From the NCBI GenBank assembly GCA_038225955.1, contig JBBRQV010000007.1:1-44286 (forward strand): a DNA stretch of 44,286 bases, read 5' to 3'. The DNA is from JAFDZO01 sp038225955 (GTDB lineage: Bacteria > Bacteroidota > Ignavibacteria > Tepidaquicellales > Tepidaquicellaceae). This document shows, in pieces, positions 17,875 through 26,677 of this stretch. Both the position numbers and the translations under genes were made by a program. The notes beneath the pieces were generated by a model. The model was given only the letters and a program-made list of their open reading frames with translations, searched no databases and was not told the DNA's origin. Each line of letters opens with the position of its first letter. Position 1 is the first letter of the stretch.

Positions 17875-20800
17875 CTACGGATGATTGCTTTGCTTTCCAA
17901 AGCTGGAGGAAAATGTTGTGAAGTCGTTTCCGTTCACAACGTTATCTCCGTTTAAATCTGCGCTGAGATATCCTGACTGTCCGAATTGCTGTGAGAACAG
18001 CGTAAAGTCGTTTCCATTCACAAAGCCATCCTGATTCAAGTCTCCGCTTATAATACAATACTTCCCGCTTTTAAGAATTGTGCTGTTACCGTATGATTGT
18101 GATTGAGCAGAAGTAAAATCGTACGCCATTGATGTTCCTGTTGTATATGTTTCGCCCCCGGACTTAGTCCATGTTTCAAGCGCGTTGCGGTACTTGATAG
18201 AGTAGTAGTAAGTTCCTGATGGAAGTGTATTAAAAAATGCAGTACCTGAAAAAGAATTCGAATCAATTAAAATTTTTGCAGAGTCCAATATAGAATACGG
18301 AGCTCCTGAATTTCTTATATATATAGTTGCTGTATCTTTTTTATTCAGTTTACCCGTAGAAGTGTTATACAATCCATCAACAATAACTGTGAAATTTATT
18401 GATACTGCCAGAGGATTATTGCCTGCAGTCCAATAAGAAAACGCATTGATACCGGAGAAGGTTATATTATTATTTGCAGTATCTTTTGCGCCACCAATAA
18501 GCGACCAGTTCGTTCCGGCATTTGTTGACCTGAATAGTGACAGTAAATTTTTATTTAGTCCATTGAGTTCTAAATTATCGAAATGATAATTCAATGTTGC
18601 ATTTAGCCCGGAGTTGTTCGCGGGAGAAATATTGTAGTATCTCAGAACACTTCCTGAACCATTGATTGTGTAGGTTGAAAAACCTCTTGTGATAGTAGTA
18701 TTACCAAGGTCTGAAACAGAAGTAATAGTTGCCCCGAGACCTGCTACGTTTAAATTGTTAGGACTCGTAACTGTTCGTGTTGTTGAAATTGTCCCGGTAG
18801 TTCCTTTAACTACTGCCCCATTAGATTCTACAAGATATCCTGTTGAACCTAACAAGACTGAAAAATTTGCGACATTCAAAAATCCCGATACAATTTTTAA
18901 TGTGTCATTTACGTTCAGAGTACCGTTTGGCACAGTAACTCCTATCGGATTATTTATGAATAAATTTTTGTATGTAATGCCTGAGGTTGTAACACTTTGA
19001 GCTGCGCTTCCATTGAACTCAATTGTGCTATTGTTCATATTAAGAGTACCACTGTTGAACAAAGTCTGGCCTGAGCCATTAATCAATGCCTTAAATCCGT
19101 TAAGATTAAAAACTCCGCCTGAGTTTACTGTTATACCCTTAAATTGTACGTTTGAACCTAAAGTAACATTACATCCATTCAGAAAGTTAGCGGTAGTATT
19201 TATTACTCCGCTTCCCGATAAAGTTGTAATTGAATCAAACTGCAAAGTCGAAACTGATACTGTCCCATCGTTTACAAAATTTAAACTGTTAACCGTAAAA
19301 GTGCCATTGCCCGTTAGAAAACTATTTGACGGAATTACAATTGTTCCGAGATTCACATACGTTCCGTTATTTTCACTAAGAGTAGTATTTCCTGAGAGAT
19401 TAAATGTTCCGTAGTTTGTTCCGTTTGTAACGCTAACGCCTCCTGAGCTAATATTTACAATTGAATTATTCGTAAAATTACCTATGAAGGAATTTATATT
19501 TGCCGTAGTTTTATTTATCGTTCCGTTATTTATAACAGCTGGTTGAAAAGAATAAGCGTTAGTAGGATTGGCATTTAAAATATTATTATTAATAAATGTT
19601 CCTGCGCCTGAAAAGTTTGACTGCGACCAGTTAACAGTTCCATTATTAATAAATGTTCCTACAACCGACACAGTATTAGAGTTTACAGTGCATGTACCGC
19701 CGGATTTTAGGTTAACAATACTTGGACTGTTTATGGTTCCATTAGTCCAATTAAATATAGTATTAATAAAAACACTATCGGAACCTCCTATTGCTCCGCC
19801 CAAATCTATTCTATCGAAAGTATAAGTTTTTCCTGTGCTGAAATTTACGGCGCCGGTTGAGCATGTTAAGGTATTTCCAATACTTCCAATAGTTAGTCCT
19901 GCCGGAAAATTCAGAGTAACTCCGCTTATATTAATGATTCCAACATTGGTAAGAGTCATAGAGGAAATAAAATTAACAGTACCTGATGTTCCAGCCGTTG
20001 TTCCTGAAATATTATAAACTGAACCTGCTAAAAAATTAATAGCGGTAGTATAAGAGGTAAATGTCCCAGCCCCGCTTATACTGCCTGATATATTGTAGGT
20101 CGCAACAGAAGAATTTCCTAACTGAAAAAATGCTCCTGAGGAAATACTTACACTTCCTGCAATTGAAAAAGTACCGGAGTTTACTGATACCATTATCGTT
20201 CCTGCTGTAATATTTACTGCACCGCCAATCAAATTATTATATCCATTTGTAAACTGAGTTAAATTATTAGAGCTTTTATTAATTGTTCCGCTATTATTAA
20301 TTGAAGCCGAGCAGCTGGAAACAGTTGCAGTCTGAATATTAAAAATATTATTATTATTTATCACCCCGGCATTACTTATGGTGCCGGCAGTCCAATTAAT
20401 CGTTCCGCTGTTATTTATAGTCTTAGTAACACCAAAAGCATTGAAACTAATATCCACAACTGAGCCGGAAAGAAAATTAAAAGGTCCTGTACCGGTAAAG
20501 TTACCACCTGTAACAGTCATATTGCCATTCAGACTAATTGTATCGCTTCCATTGATTGTTCCGTTTGTTGTAATAGAAGTAAATTGAAACTTCTGCCCTG
20601 AGTTAAAGTTAATTATCCCTCCACCCGTAAGTGAAAGCGAAGAGCCGATTGCCGTTACAATTACCCCCACTTGTAAATTTATTGTTCCGCCTGCCGTAGA
20701 TAAATTTCCAATATTCGTTATTGTTCCACCTGAATTAAATGTTAATATTCCATTGTTAACAGAAGTACCCCCAGTAATATTGTAAACAGAACCTGATAAA

Positions 20801-22464
20801 AAATTAATATTTGTTGTGCTTCCAGTGAGACTTCCCGCTCCGCTTATATTACCCGTTATATTAAAAGTCGAGTTTGAAGTATTGCCAAGTTGTAAAAAGC
20901 ACCCGGATGAAACATTAATATTTCCTGCTACTGAGTAAGTTCCCGTAGCAACAGATGGCATTAATGTTCCCGAAGTTATGTTATAAACTGCTCCAATATT
21001 ATTTGTAAAATTTCCTAAGATTTGAGTAATAGTATTTGATGATTTATTTACAGTGCCATTATTAATAATTCCCACATAGGTAGTATTCGCTGTGCCGCTA
21101 ATATTAATTATAAAGTTATTAAGAATTGTTCCTGAACCGGAGATACTATTAGCTATCCAATTTATAGTTCCGTTATTAATAAAATTCCTATCGCAAGTAA
21201 TTCCATTGTTAAAAATAACACAAACTCCACCTGGATTTAATTTAATCCCTCCTGTTCCAGTCAATGAGCCTGAGCTAAGTGAAAGCGAATCGCTAACAAA
21301 TATACTGTCAGTTCCGGTGATAGTCCCAAGCACAGATACCTTTTGAAAATTAAAAGTTTTCCCTGTATTAAGTATTAAAGTCCCTCCACCTCCTATAGTA
21401 AGTACTTGTCCGTAAGCTCCCACGGTTAAGCCTGAGGGCAAAGTAATATTCCCACCACCAAGAACCATTGAGCCTATATTTGTTAAAGTCATTCCCGGTG
21501 TAAATGTCATTATCCCTGTAAGCGGGTTTGTATTTCCTGTGATATTATAAATACATGCCGCAGAAAAATTTACTGCCGTAGTGTAAGAAGAAACATTTCC
21601 TGCTCCTGAGATAGATGAGTTTACTGTATAAGTTATAAATCCGTTGTTCCCAAACTGTAATGTTGCTCCTGCAGAAATATTGAAAGTACCATTTATCGTT
21701 GGAGAGCCGGAGCTTTGAGACATTGTCAGATTTCCGGTCTGTATATTTATGACGGTAGAGTTTTGAAAACTCCCGAAGAAAATATTTTGAGTATTTGTAG
21801 AGCTTTTTGTAACTGTTCCGGTATTATTAAAAGTCGGGTTAAACGAAGCCCCGAACGATGTTTGAATATTAAGAATATTATTATTATTAAAAGTGCCTGC
21901 ACCATTAATTGTCCCGTTATTCCAGTTAAAAGTCCCTGAGTTATTTACGGTTCTATCAAAAACAACAGTGGAGTTAGACATAGATGCAGTTCCCCCCGAG
22001 GCAATATTTAAAAAGCCAGTACCGCCAATGGTTCCATTCTGAAAATCAGCCGTTGCCAACGATGAAATGAAAATATTGCCTGCGCCATTTATTGTACCGA
22101 CCAAAGTAAGGTCATTGCCTGCGCCATTCACAATCGTTAAAGAATCTCCTGCATTAATGCTAACCGTTCCGCTAACTACCATTTGGTCTAATACTGCTTG
22201 AACATTCAAAGTCATGGTAATGCCAAAAGGAATTGTAATAACACCTGAAGAAAAACTGGGAGGAACAATTGTGTTAACCCAAGCTGCTCCGCTATACTGC
22301 TGCCAGACTCCTGTACTATCCCACTTCCCTGACCTGTACGCCTGATAGTCTCCTGCGGTTTGAGCATATGAAGATTGAAATAGTAAAATTACGATAATTG
22401 CTATCAGGGAGATGATAATTAATTTTCGTTTTACAAAAGTTATAATCAGTTGTTGAATGTTCAT
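17875..22464 (-). CDS. Giant repetitive secreted protein with dockerin-like C-terminus
   Basis: 1529 residues from the ATG at 22464; the frame runs on to 22512, but the signal peptide (KRKLIIISLIAIIVILLFQSSYAQ) fits the inner start. The body is rich in Asn, Gly, Thr and Ser, and made of short beta-strand repeats (INNGTIN, ISGAG, LTNIG), in long tandem units of about 255 residues. This suggests a beta-helix or filament-like adhesin fold. About 1300-1400 is a non-repeat T/V-rich region. The last ~150 residues are the shared beta-rich segment (APYSILDSAKI, IKYRNALETW) plus two dockerin loops (DLNQDGFVNGND, DLNGDNVVNGND), ending SFGKQSNHP. It probably acts at the cell surface in attachment; that is inference. 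Confidence 0.85.
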   Translation of the reverse strand: MNIQQLIITFVKRKLIIISLIAIIVILLFQSSYAQTAGDYQAYRSGKWDSTGVWQQYSGAAWVNTIVPPSFSSGVITIPFGITMTLNVQAVLDQMVVSGTVSINAGDSLTIVNGAGNDLTLVGTINGAGNIFISSLATADFQNGTIGGTGFLNIASGGTASMSNSTVVFDRTVNNSGTFNWNNGTINGAGTFNNNNILNIQTSFGASFNPTFNNTGTVTKSSTNTQNIFFGSFQNSTVINIQTGNLTMSQSSGSPTINGTFNISAGATLQFGNNGFITYTVNSSISGAGNVSSYTTAVNFSAACIYNITGNTNPLTGIMTFTPGMTLTNIGSMVLGGGNITLPSGLTVGAYGQVLTIGGGGTLILNTGKTFNFQKVSVLGTITGTDSIFVSDSLSLSSGSLTGTGGIKLNPGGVCVIFNNGITCDRNFINNGTINWIANSISGSGTILNNFIINISGTANTTYVGIINNGTVNKSSNTITQILGNFTNNIGAVYNITSGTLMPSVATGTYSVAGNINVSSGCFLQLGNTSNSTFNITGNISGAGSLTGSTTNINFLSGSVYNITGGTSVNNGILTFNSGGTITNIGNLSTAGGTINLQVGVIVTAIGSSLSLTGGGIINFNSGQKFQFTSITTNGTINGSDTISLNGNMTVTGGNFTGTGPFNFLSGSVVDISFNAFGVTKTINNSGTINWTAGTISNAGVINNNNIFNIQTATVSSCSASINNSGTINKSSNNLTQFTNGYNNLIGGAVNITAGTIMVSVNSGTFSIAGSVSISSGAFFQLGNSSVATYNISGSISGAGTFTSYTTAINFLAGSVYNISGTTAGTSGTVNFISSMTLTNVGIINISGVTLNFPAGLTIGSIGNTLTCSTGAVNFSTGKTYTFDRIDLGGAIGGSDSVFINTIFNWTNGTINSPSIVNLKSGGTCTVNSNTVSVVGTFINNGTVNWSQSNFSGAGTFINNNILNANPTNAYSFQPAVINNGTINKTTANINSFIGNFTNNSIVNISSGGVSVTNGTNYGTFNLSGNTTLSENNGTYVNLGTIVIPSNSFLTGNGTFTVNSLNFVNDGTVSVSTLQFDSITTLSGSGVINTTANFLNGCNVTLGSNVQFKGITVNSGGVFNLNGFKALINGSGQTLFNSGTLNMNNSTIEFNGSAAQSVTTSGITYKNLFINNPIGVTVPNGTLNVNDTLKIVSGFLNVANFSVLLGSTGYLVESNGAVVKGTTGTISTTRTVTSPNNLNVAGLGATITSVSDLGNTTITRGFSTYTINGSGSVLRYYNISPANNSGLNATLNYHFDNLELNGLNKNLLSLFRSTNAGTNWSLIGGAKDTANNNITFSGINAFSYWTAGNNPLAVSINFTVIVDGLYNTSTGKLNKKDTATIYIRNSGAPYSILDSAKILIDSNSFSGTAFFNTLPSGTYYYSIKYRNALETWTKSGGETYTTGTSMAYDFTSAQSQSYGNSTILKSGKYCIISGDLNQDGFVNGNDFTLFSQQFGQSGYLSADLNGDNVVNGNDFTTFSSSFGKQSNHP
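19400..21960 (-). repeat. Long tandem repeats inside the giant secreted protein gene
   Basis: Three matching units and a partial fourth. A conserved Tyr codon in each unit (…VYNI or …IYNI) lies at 21547-21549, 20782-20784 and 20014-20016, giving periods of 765 and 768 nt (255 and 256 residues). Units begin near INNGTINW-like words (about 21955, 21190, 20425 and 19655). Each contains SISGAG/NISGAG, T(T/N)(A/I)NF and TLTNIG words in the same order. The match is clear at protein level and weaker at DNA level. Confidence 0.8.
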
Positions 22465-22606
22465 ATCGAGAAAAATATTATTTAATTGCTTACAAAATAT
22501 CAATAATAGCATGTCTTATACAAAGAAGGTTTTCTTCGAATGTTTAAAAAAATTATTAGAGATTAACAACATTTGCAATCTAAGTGCTTGTTATAAAAGC
22601 TGGTTA

Positions 22607-22614
22607 CAAATTTA
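22607..22614 (-). promoter_or_regulatory. Candidate TAnnTTTG -7 box for the giant secreted protein
   Basis: TAAATTTG on the minus strand, about 140 nt before the start at 22464. It lies within a 14-bp arm (22604-22617) that is an exact inverted copy of the cysS promoter arm (22708-22721). No convincing -33 TTTG is seen, so this rests on the -7 box only. Confidence 0.4.
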
Positions 22615-22710
22615 AAATCTATATTTCATGTTGTAATTAATGTTTTTGGAAAGATTTTTACGATTGTTTTGAGATTTTTAAATCGACTTACATTTATTAC
22701 TTGACCTTTT

Positions 22711-22718
22711 TAAATTTG
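22711..22718 (+). promoter_or_regulatory. Candidate TAnnTTTG -7 box for cysS
   Basis: TAAATTTG, 21 nt before the cysS start codon, predicting a very short leader. It matches the Bacteroidota primary sigma factor -7 consensus; the -33 element is not clear. A TTGACC at 22701 could instead serve as a conventional -35, but spacing to an AT-rich -10 is short. Confidence 0.5.
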
Positions 22719-22739
22719 TAATAATTTTAACAAAAGAAT

Positions 22740-24137
22740 TTGCTAAGATTTTATAATACTGCCTCAAGAACAATTGAAGACTTTAATCCGATAGAATCCG
22801 GCAAGGTACAAATGTATTGCTGCGGACCGACAGTTTATGGTTTTCAACACATCGGTAACTTCCGATCGTTTTTCTTTGAAGATATTTTAAAAAGAGTTTT
22901 GCTTTATAATGGTTATGATGTACATCATGTAATGAATATTACAGATGTTGGGCACTTAACTTCCGATGAAGATTTCGGCGACGATAAAATGGAAAAGAAA
23001 GCTGCCGAAGAGGGCAAAACAGTTTGGGAAATAGCCAAGTTTTATACCGATGTTTTTATGACAGATATGAAGCTGTTGAATATTATTCCCGCTTCAGAAT
23101 TCCCAAGAGCTACCGATTACATAAATGAACAGATTGAAATGATAAAAGAACTTGAAGCCAAAGGCTTTACATATGTAACTTCCGACGGAGTTTATTACGA
23201 TACATCAAAATTTCCCGATTACGGAAAAATGGCGCGCCTCGATATTGAAGGACTTCGCGCAGGTGAACGTGTTGAATTTTCAGAGGAGAAAAAAAATCTA
23301 ACTGATTTCTCTGTATGGAAATTTTCTCCAAAGAATGAGCAAAGACAAATGGAATGGGAATCTCCATGGGGAAAAGGTTTTCCCGGATGGCATCTTGAGT
23401 GCTCGGCAATGAGTAAGAAATTACTCGGCAATCATTTTGATATTCATTGTGGCGGAGTTGACCATATACCTGTTCATCATACAAATGAAATCGCCCAGTC
23501 TGAAGCTGCTAACGGAGAAAAATTTGTGAATTATTGGATACATGGGGAATTTCTTCTGATGGGTGAAGATAAAATGTCAAAATCAAAAGGTGGCACGGTT
23601 ACTATATCACGATTGAAAGATCAGGGCTTTGACCCAATGCATTACAGATATTTTTTACTAAATGCGCACTACAGAAAAAAATTAAACTTCAGTGAAGAAG
23701 GTTTGCAGGGAGCAAAAAATGCCTATGAAAAATTAAAAGAAAGAATTTTATCTCTTAAAGAAAAAGCTCTTACTGAAGACATTCAGGAATTATCAAACGA
23801 TTACAAAGAAAAATTTACTGATAAAATTAACAACGATTTAGGAATTACCGAAGCGCTTGCTGTATTATGGAACATGCTTAAAGATGACAGCCTCTCTGCA
23901 AAAAAAAGATTGGAGCTTGCTTATGATTTTGATAAAGTGTTTGGTCTTGGCTTAGATAAAATTACAAAGGAAGAAAATTCCGATGCTCCCGATGAAGTAA
24001 AATCACTTGCCGAGCAAAGAGTACAGGCAAAGAAAGATAAAAACTTCGCGCTCTCCGATGAACTCAGAAATAAAATAAAAGAGCTCGGATACGAGCTGAA
24101 AGATACAAAAGACGGATATGAAGTGAAGAAGGTGTAG
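22740..24137 (+). CDS. cysS: Cysteinyl-tRNA synthetase
   Basis: Charges tRNA-Cys with cysteine. 465 residues, the usual length. It has CCGPTVYGFQHIGN at 27-40, including a zinc-ligand cysteine and the HIGN form of the HIGH motif. It also has HLECSAMS and GGVDHIPVHHTNE, which carry the other zinc ligands, and KMSKS at 278-282. The C-terminal anticodon region has the normal D-E-K-rich helices. The start is TTG at 22740 (family N-termini begin with L-x-x-Y-N-T, which matches here), with no nearby in-frame ATG. It has its own promoter candidate and stands alone, divergent from the giant secreted protein. Confidence 0.97.
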   Translation: MLRFYNTASRTIEDFNPIESGKVQMYCCGPTVYGFQHIGNFRSFFFEDILKRVLLYNGYDVHHVMNITDVGHLTSDEDFGDDKMEKKAAEEGKTVWEIAKFYTDVFMTDMKLLNIIPASEFPRATDYINEQIEMIKELEAKGFTYVTSDGVYYDTSKFPDYGKMARLDIEGLRAGERVEFSEEKKNLTDFSVWKFSPKNEQRQMEWESPWGKGFPGWHLECSAMSKKLLGNHFDIHCGGVDHIPVHHTNEIAQSEAANGEKFVNYWIHGEFLLMGEDKMSKSKGGTVTISRLKDQGFDPMHYRYFLLNAHYRKKLNFSEEGLQGAKNAYEKLKERILSLKEKALTEDIQELSNDYKEKFTDKINNDLGITEALAVLWNMLKDDSLSAKKRLELAYDFDKVFGLGLDKITKEENSDAPDEVKSLAEQRVQAKKDKNFALSDELRNKIKELGYELKDTKDGYEVKKV

Positions 24138-24171
24138 CTACTGAAAACCTTACCTTATTATACTATAAAAC

Positions 24172-24650
24172 TTACTTCCCAACATTTTTCAAACAAAGTT
24201 TTTCAGTAACCCACCCTTTAGGGCTAAACTTTTCAAAACCATATTTCTTCATAAATTCATCATACTCTTCTTTAAAACTTTTCTTTTTATGGTGTTCTTC
24301 CTGATTTTTAATATACTCTCTTACTTTAGTGTATTTGACTCACTAACAGATACTGCAAAATATTCCTTAGCCCATTCAAATTTTCTATTCAACAAATTAT
24401 TCTTATTTCTCCAATGAGAGCTTTCACCTTTAATTAAGTTTATAACTTTTGCAATCGATTGGTCATTGTTTAACGAAATTAATAAATGTAGATGGTCTTC
24501 AATTCCGTTTATTGAATCCAGGTAAATATCATTTAGTTTACAATATTCTTTAATATGTTTATAAAGAATATCTTTCAATTCATGAGTAACTAAATTCTCT
24601 CTGTTCTTTGTTCCCCAAATACAGTGAACCCAAATTTTTACGAATGACAT
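24172..24650 (-). pseudogene. REP-associated tyrosine (Y1/IS200-like) transposase, frameshifted
   Basis: Single-strand DNA transposase-like protein of the Y1/RAYT group. The frame opened at 24650 (MSFVKIWVHCIWGTKNREN, then the HUH motif DHLHLL) stops at 24321 after 109 residues. The next frame carries on in register: VREYIKNQEEHHKKK, through KYGFEKFSPKGWV, to a stop at 24172. The joining point is CTAAAGTAAG near 24322-24327; one extra A (AAAA for AAA) would restore a single ~159-residue protein. The nucleophile Tyr of the YIKNQ motif is beyond the shift, so the 109-residue product alone should be inactive. It may be a pseudogene or a sequencing error in an A-run. REP-like palindromes lie beside it. 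Confidence 0.85.
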
Positions 24651-24666
24651 TTGCTAATTTTTGTTT

Positions 24667-24821
24667 TGCCCTAAAGGGCAGCCTTTTTACTTTTCATACC
24701 CCACCCTAAAGGGTGGGGTTACTGTAAGACTGATGCTCTAACTCCCGGATTAGGAACGACAATTTCGTTCCTAATCCTTGCTACATTTTTTCATTAACCT
24801 CACCCTTTAGGGTGGGGTTAA
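24667..24821. repeat. Cluster of four REP-like palindromes beside the transposase
   Basis: Palindromes in order: TGCCC-TAAA-GGGCA (24667-24680); CCCCACCC-TAAA-GGGTGGGG (24699-24718); a 13-bp-arm hairpin GGATTAGGAACGA (24747-24759) and its complement (24765-24777); and TTAACCTCACCC-TTTA-GGGTGGGGTTAA (24794-24821, one T-G mismatch). The word ATGCTCTAA follows both GGGTGGGGTTA copies (24733 and 24821), so the cluster contains a duplicated unit. This is the known arrangement of REP elements around RAYT genes. Confidence 0.85.
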
Positions 24822-24875
24822 TGCTCTAATGAAACCCTTCATGGCTTCTCAAATCCAGTCAAGCTATACTATACA

Positions 24876-26153
24876 TTACCCAATTACACTTTTCACTATC
24901 TCGACGAACTCCCAAACTTCTTGGAATTTATTGTACAACGGTGTTGGAGCGATGCGAATCACGTCGGGCTCGCGCCAGTCGCAGATGACGTTGTTTGCAA
25001 TTAATTTATTGAACACTTCTTTTCCATTCCGGGAAAACTTTAATGAGAGCTGACACCCTCTTTGGTCCGGGTCTGCCGGAGTTAAGATTTCCAGCTTTTC
25101 TGTAATCTCATTTTCAACGAGTAAATATTCCAGATAGCCCGTTAGCTTTTTACTTTTCGCTCTTAAGTTTTTTATACCTGCTTCTTCAAAAATATCGAGC
25201 GATGCTTTCAATGATGCAAGTTGTAAAATCGGAGGATTGCTAAGCTGCCAGCTTTCAACTGTTGGTATCGGAACGAAATCCGGCTTCATTAAAAATCTTG
25301 TGCCTTTATCATTTCCCCACCAGCCTTCAAAGCGCGGAATGTTTTTATTGTTGTGATGCCTCTCGTGAATGTAGCAGCCGCCGATTGCGCCGGGTCCGCC
25401 ATTAACATATTTATAATTACACCATACGGCGAAGTCAACATTCCAGTCATGAAGCTGAACGTCAATATTCCCCGCAGCGTGAGCTAAATCAAAACCTACC
25501 ATACATCCTTTCTTATGCCCCGCCTCTGTAATTTTTTTCAAATCGAATAATTGCCCAGTGTAATAATTCACACCGGCAAACATTATCATAGCAATTTTAT
25601 CTCCATCATGTTCAATCACATCAAGTATGTCCTCTGTTTTTATGTACGTCTGATTTTCTTTTGGGAAAATTTCTATAAGTGAATCTTCATTGTATCCATG
25701 AAATCTTAACTGAGATTTTACTGCATACTGGTCAGATGGAAACGCAGTTCCCTCTATAAAAATCTTGTTTCGTTCAGCCGTTGGTTTGTAAAATGAAACC
25801 ATCATTAAATGAATATTAACAGAAAGCGTATTCATATTCACGACTTCGTTTTCCTTCGCTCCTACAAGATGCGCAGTCTGCTTAGTTAAAAATTCGTGGT
25901 ATGGAAGCCAGGGATTTCGTGCTTCGGTTACACCCTCAATGCCCATCAGCTCCCAGTCCTTCAATTCCTGCTCTACATAAGCACGAACTGTTTTCGGTTG
26001 AAGACCGAGCGAATTACCGCAGAAATAAATCTGTTCTTTTTTAACTCCATCTTTCTGCCCATTAGTAGGTATAAAAAATTTATCACGGAAATTTTTTTGC
26101 GGATCGTTTGTATCCTGCTCGATTGCAAATTTCTTATCGGTTGAATAGTTCAT
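24876..26153 (-). CDS. kynU: Kynureninase
   Basis: PLP enzyme that splits kynurenine or 3-hydroxykynurenine to (hydroxy)anthranilate and alanine, in tryptophan breakdown or in quinolinate/NAD synthesis. 425 residues, typical length. It has FCGNSLGLQPK (44-54), ARNPWLPYHE, FDLAHAAGN (221-229, with PLP-pairing D222), and the Schiff-base lysine in WCNYKYVNGGPG (K248). No other kynurenine-pathway gene is in the window, so it is isolated here. A TAACTTTG promoter candidate lies just upstream. Confidence 0.95.
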   Translation of the reverse strand: MNYSTDKKFAIEQDTNDPQKNFRDKFFIPTNGQKDGVKKEQIYFCGNSLGLQPKTVRAYVEQELKDWELMGIEGVTEARNPWLPYHEFLTKQTAHLVGAKENEVVNMNTLSVNIHLMMVSFYKPTAERNKIFIEGTAFPSDQYAVKSQLRFHGYNEDSLIEIFPKENQTYIKTEDILDVIEHDGDKIAMIMFAGVNYYTGQLFDLKKITEAGHKKGCMVGFDLAHAAGNIDVQLHDWNVDFAVWCNYKYVNGGPGAIGGCYIHERHHNNKNIPRFEGWWGNDKGTRFLMKPDFVPIPTVESWQLSNPPILQLASLKASLDIFEEAGIKNLRAKSKKLTGYLEYLLVENEITEKLEILTPADPDQRGCQLSLKFSRNGKEVFNKLIANNVICDWREPDVIRIAPTPLYNKFQEVWEFVEIVKSVIG

Positions 26154-26170
26154 GTATTATTATTTGAAAG

Positions 26171-26178
26171 CAAAGTTA
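26171..26178 (-). promoter_or_regulatory. Candidate TAnnTTTG -7 box for kynU
   Basis: TAACTTTG on the minus strand, 17 nt before the kynU ATG (26153). The -33 region is T-rich but lacks a clear TTTG. Confidence 0.5.
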
Positions 26179-26324
26179 AGATTGTTTTAGATTGTTAAAA
26201 AGTCATTCTGATTTCAGAATCATAGTAACATTATTGTTACATTTTGTAACACAGATTCCTATGATTTTTATGATGGAACAGATAATTTTAATTGTAAAAT
26301 TATTGTCACATTTTCATTTTACTC

Positions 26325-26354
26325 GACCTGACAGGATTGAAAACCTGTCAGGTC
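26325..26354. repeat. 30-nt palindrome, copy 1
   Basis: Perfect 11-bp arms GACCTGACAGG (26325-26335) and CCTGTCAGGTC (26344-26354) around an 8-nt A-rich loop. A second copy is at 26804-26833. CCTGACAGG-type palindromes are dispersed repeats in many Bacteroidota-type genomes. Confidence 0.85.
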
Positions 26355-26396
26355 CGTTAAATATAAAGTCGCTTTATTGTTACATTTCATTTTCCA

Positions 26397-26446
26397 AAAT
26401 TCATCACACTAATTATTTTGACGGGTTTTTGATGGATTTTATTTCC
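26397..26446. repeat. 50-bp direct repeat, copy A
   Basis: Begins AAATTCATCACA and ends GGATTTTATTTCC. It matches 26521-26570 at 43 of 50 positions without gaps. A weaker relative (TTTCTGACGGATTCTTC) may be at 26632-26648. Confidence 0.8.
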
Positions 26447-26473
26447 CTTTGAAACTTCAACCACCCCCTACCC

Positions 26474-26490
26474 TCCCGCCTTTGGCGGGA
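26474..26490. repeat. Short GC palindrome
   Basis: TCCCGCC-TTT-GGCGGGA, 7-bp arms and a 3-nt loop, in otherwise AT-rich intergenic DNA. Confidence 0.6.
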
Positions 26491-26520
26491 AAGGCTCTAC
26501 TTCGTAAGCTATCAATTTTG

Positions 26521-26570
26521 AAATTCATCACATTAATTTCTTTGACGAATTTTCGAAGGATTTTATTTCC
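26521..26570. repeat. 50-bp direct repeat, copy B
   Basis: Partner of 26397-26446, with 7 mismatches and no gaps. No intact gene overlaps either copy, so this may be a decayed duplicated element. Confidence 0.8.
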
Positions 26571-26677
26571 GTTACATTGTAAAAACAATACCGGATTTTT
26601 CATCCATCTTTTTTTCGTTTCAATTGCTGAGTTTCTGACGGATTCTTCTGCAAAATAAGGGTTTGTTTCCAGGCATT

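Noticed and set aside
18689..21939. Several long + strand frames opposite the giant secreted protein
   Set aside because: They are antisense shadows: Asn/Thr/Ser/Gly codons of the real gene have few stops on the other strand. Their products are repetitive Val/Pro/Leu strings without family features.
24667..24821. CRISPR array
   Set aside because: The palindromes differ in arm and spacing, there are no uniform spacers and no cas genes.
24829..25053. A 74-codon + strand frame over the kynU 3' end
   Set aside because: Antisense to the conserved C-terminus of kynureninase, with no features of its own.
26192..26658. Two short + strand frames in the repeat island
   Set aside because: They run through the palindromes and direct repeats, and the products show no domain, signal or conserved pattern.
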